In this document: positions 62,350-64,000 of the stretch, one piece after another
Layout of the letters: each line of letters starts with the position of its first letter
Position numbering within the stretch: the stretch's first letter is position 1
NCBI GenBank assembly: GCA_025454875.1
Contig: JALONP010000011.1
Coordinates: 18,114-82,113 of the forward strand
Source: Bacteroidia bacterium
GTDB taxonomy: Bacteria; Bacteroidota; Bacteroidia; UKL13-3
Direction: 5' to 3'
DNA: 64,000 bases
The notes under the pieces: model-generated
Databases searched by the model: none
The model's input: only the letters and a program-made list of their open reading frames with translations
Told to the model about the DNA's origin: nothing
Made by a program: the position numbers and the translations under genes

Positions 62350-63450
62350 CTACTGAGTATCTAAACGCAAATCATCTAAAGGGCTCCTCACCTTTCCAAC
62401 TTCGCGTTTGCCAACATGTAAATAGACCTGAGTGGTTTTGATATCAAAATGCCCAAGCAGGTTTTTAATCACCATAATATCAGTACCATTTTCGAGCAAG
62501 TGTGTGGCATAACTGTGGCGCAATGCGTGGATTCCAACAGGTTTGTTAATACCGGCCTTTTTAAGTGCCGTTTTAAATACTTCTTGCGCACTGCGAATGC
62601 TGTACTGGAGCCCAAAAATACCTTCAAACAAATAGGTTTTGGGCTTGTACAATTTATAATATGCCCTTAAATCTTTTAAAATAGAAAGGGGTAAGTTTAC
62701 ATACCTGTCTTTTTTGCCTTTAGCTCTTGCAATAAGCACTTGCATGCGGTTGCTATCAATATCGGTAATTTTTAAATTGATAATTTCACTAACCCTCAAA
62801 CCCATTCCATAGGTTAACTTTAAAATTAGCAAATGTTTGGGATTGGTTGTAACCTGCAGCATGCGCCTCACATCTTCTACACTCAACACTTTAGGCAGTT
62901 GCATTGGCTTTTTGGGTCGGGGCAACTCCATTACCAATTGGTCTTGCATGAGCACCTTTTCAAAGTAAAATTTAATGGCATTAATACGGTTATGTATTTG
63001 CGACTCCGAAAGTTTGAGTTCATTGTGGCAGTATAAAAGATAGCTCCGCAACTGCTCATCGGTAAGGGCATCAACCTGAAACTGCTTTATGGTATAGAGT
63101 AATTGAGCAAAGTTTTGACTATAGGTGCGCAGCGTATTTGCGCTGTATCCCTTTAGGGTGAGCTGCTCGCAGTATTTGTTAAATGCGGGTAAGTTAGCGG
63201 GGTGAATGGTTTGAGCTATTTGTTGGGCAACAGGTTTAGGAGGCATTTGCAGCATCTTTCTAAATCCATCTTTGTCGGGAATATACCAAGCGCGGTTGGT
63301 GGCACTCCAACGAGCAGGAAAATTTTCGCGGAGTTCGGCAATTACTTCTTTGTTGTAATCAAAGTAAATAAAGATTACATCTTCTTTGCGGTGAGAGGTA
63401 GCCACGGTGTATAAACCTGGCGCATCAAAAAAGCGCTTACTTAGGGGCAT
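62350..63450 (-). CDS. Tyrosine recombinase (phage-integrase family)
   Basis: This 366-residue recombinase has an extra N-terminal domain (about 1-80), a SAM-like core-binding domain (about 90-180, FNKYCEQLTLKGYSANTLRT) and a catalytic domain. Catalytic residues are Arg in GMGLRVSEI, Lys in GKKDR, H-x-x-R in HALRHSY, His in LLGH and the nucleophile Tyr in TTQVYLHV. It lacks the IntI-specific insertion, so it is not an integron integrase. It likely mobilises a genomic island or an invertible/cassette region; the substrate site is unknown. Confidence 0.92.
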   Translation of the reverse strand: MPLSKRFFDAPGLYTVATSHRKEDVIFIYFDYNKEVIAELRENFPARWSATNRAWYIPDKDGFRKMLQMPPKPVAQQIAQTIHPANLPAFNKYCEQLTLKGYSANTLRTYSQNFAQLLYTIKQFQVDALTDEQLRSYLLYCHNELKLSESQIHNRINAIKFYFEKVLMQDQLVMELPRPKKPMQLPKVLSVEDVRRMLQVTTNPKHLLILKLTYGMGLRVSEIINLKITDIDSNRMQVLIARAKGKKDRYVNLPLSILKDLRAYYKLYKPKTYLFEGIFGLQYSIRSAQEVFKTALKKAGINKPVGIHALRHSYATHLLENGTDIMVIKNLLGHFDIKTTQVYLHVGKREVGKVRSPLDDLRLDTQ

Positions 63451-63524
63451 AGGGGTTGATATTTATTTATGCAATGTACTATTTTTATATCAATTTCAAC
63501 TGTGTATTTTTGGGGCTATACAAC

Positions 63525-63711
63525 AACTCTGACTAAAATACTACTGCGTATACATCAGAGTTAGCGGTCACCCTAAAAGACAACGACAGTGAACAAATTA
63601 ACGACCCGACATAAACAGAAAAATGCCAACGCACAAATGGCACATTTGGTTTTGCCCGAAACACAAGCCGACCCTTCGCAAAACCAAAAGAGCCATTTTT
63701 TGCCAACGCAC
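63525..63711. repeat. Two inverted repeats, one with flanking direct repeats
   Basis: AACTCTGA (63525-63532) faces TCAGAGTT (63555-63562), ending in GTTAGCGGTCACC. Farther right, arms at 63635-63655 and 63678-63698 (GGCACATTTGGTTTTGC and its near-complement) form a 21-nt imperfect stem, bracketed by the direct repeat TGCCAACGCAC at 63624-63634 and 63701-63711. The 307-bp gap 63451-63757 has no gene. The layout resembles recombination sites or a small mobile element remnant. Confidence 0.6.
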
Positions 63712-63723
63712 CGACCATAATGT

Positions 63724-63731
63724 TAACTTTG
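63724..63731 (+). promoter_or_regulatory. TAnnTTTG -7 element before the restriction-like gene
   Basis: TAACTTTG matches the consensus exactly and ends 26 nt before the ATG at 63758. The same octamer precedes higB. Confidence 0.6.
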
Positions 63732-63757
63732 ACAACAATTAAATAAGACAAGAGATA

Positions 63758-64000
63758 ATGAGTAATACTTCACCAATTTTTCAAAATATTGACAATGGAC
63801 TAAAAGCCGGAATTATATCTTTTAATGAAGATAAAAGTCGTATAACATACCATTGTTACAGAGACTATCAGACAAGTTTTAAAAACCCTGAAGAAAAAGT
63901 AAGAGCTTCTTATTTTGTTGAGTTGGCTCAGACTTATCAATATCCTGCAAAACGCATTGACATAGAAATCACAGTTCCAAGACGAACACCAGAAGACAGA
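63758..64000 (+). CDS. N-terminus of a type I restriction/N-6 DNA methylase-like protein, cut by window edge
   Basis: The frame from ATG 63758 is open to the window end (81 codons). After MSNTSPIFQNIDNGLKAGII come EKVRASYFVELAQTYQYPAK and RIDIEITVPRRTPEDR, a pattern known from the N-terminal HsdR-like domain of type I restriction or N-6 DNA methylase proteins (KRIDxExxVPRR). It therefore probably opens a DNA defence gene next to the tyrosine recombinase. The remaining domains lie outside the window. Confidence 0.65.
   Translation, partial: MSNTSPIFQNIDNGLKAGIISFNEDKSRITYHCYRDYQTSFKNPEEKVRASYFVELAQTYQYPAKRIDIEITVPRRTPEDR

Noticed and set aside
2..64000. CRISPR arrays, rRNA or tRNA genes
   Set aside because: No regularly spaced repeat-spacer pattern, rRNA segment or clear tRNA cloverleaf was seen by eye; a small RNA gene could still be missed without a covariance search.

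Overview
The window looks like a chromosome segment of a Bacteroidota bacterium, probably close to Chitinophagales or Sphingobacteriales. The evidence is a type IX secretion (T9SS) C-terminal sorting domain, a fused CcoNO oxidase, DUF3276 and DUF6132 proteins, a long Bacteroidota-type NusB, RemB/Wzi-like barrels, and promoters matching the TAnnTTTG -7 element. The DNA is moderately AT-rich. Placement below phylum level is inference. No rRNA, tRNA or CRISPR array was recognised.

Layout. 1-5.5 kb: two tandem Wzi/RemB-like outer-membrane barrels, a pseudouridine synthase and an M13 peptidase. 5.5-6.7 kb: an accessory pocket with a dispersed repeat and an MntA/HepT toxin-antitoxin pair whose HepT is cut off before its catalytic motif. 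6.7-13.1 kb: uvrB, ltaE, queE, folD, ppa and a surface-antigen barrel. 13.2-22.3 kb: an Rrf2-type Fe-S regulator followed by a complete cbb3 oxidase cluster (ccoI, ccoS, ccoNO, ccoQ, ccoP, ccoG, fixH, safE-like). 23.4-27.3 kb: a Crp/Fnr-like regulator and an operon that looks built for persulfide or sulfane-sulfur handling (ETHE1-type dioxygenase fused to rhodaneses, rhodanese, thioredoxin, HMA protein, small membrane proteins with a shared GCxxGxC motif). 28.3-30.0 kb: a PhoR/PhoB-type two-component system. 30-41.6 kb: a T9SS cargo protein, TlpA-like lipoprotein, gatB, an OmpA protein, a patatin-barrel fusion, alaS with two unusual insertions, and an M23 peptidase. 42-48.8 kb: a hairpin-rich non-coding stretch, pfkA, lepA and a PiT phosphate transporter. 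48.8-56.9 kb: an OprO/P-type porin, coaE, yajC, DUF1573 lipoprotein, nusB, leucine dehydrogenase, an ABC exporter and a lipoprotein. 57-64 kb: a GT-C-like membrane protein, sua5, tspO, HigBA, a GH25 lysozyme, a tyrosine recombinase and the start of a type I restriction-like gene running off the right edge.

Regulatory links. TTAACA hexamers with an 11-bp period lie before the PiT gene and the porin, and in a weaker form before the PhoB-like regulator. They suggest a PhoB regulon built on Bacillus-type half-sites. A 16-bp perfect palindrome abuts the -7 element of the Rrf2 gene that heads the cbb3 cluster.

The most unusual structure is a dispersed element: a 79-nt foldable module A, usually followed about 100 nt later by a 37-nt hairpin module B. 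Five A copies are exactly 79 nt long. One has a paired stem change (covariation), and a divergent 113-nt relative ends four bases from the stop codon of the tyrosine recombinase.
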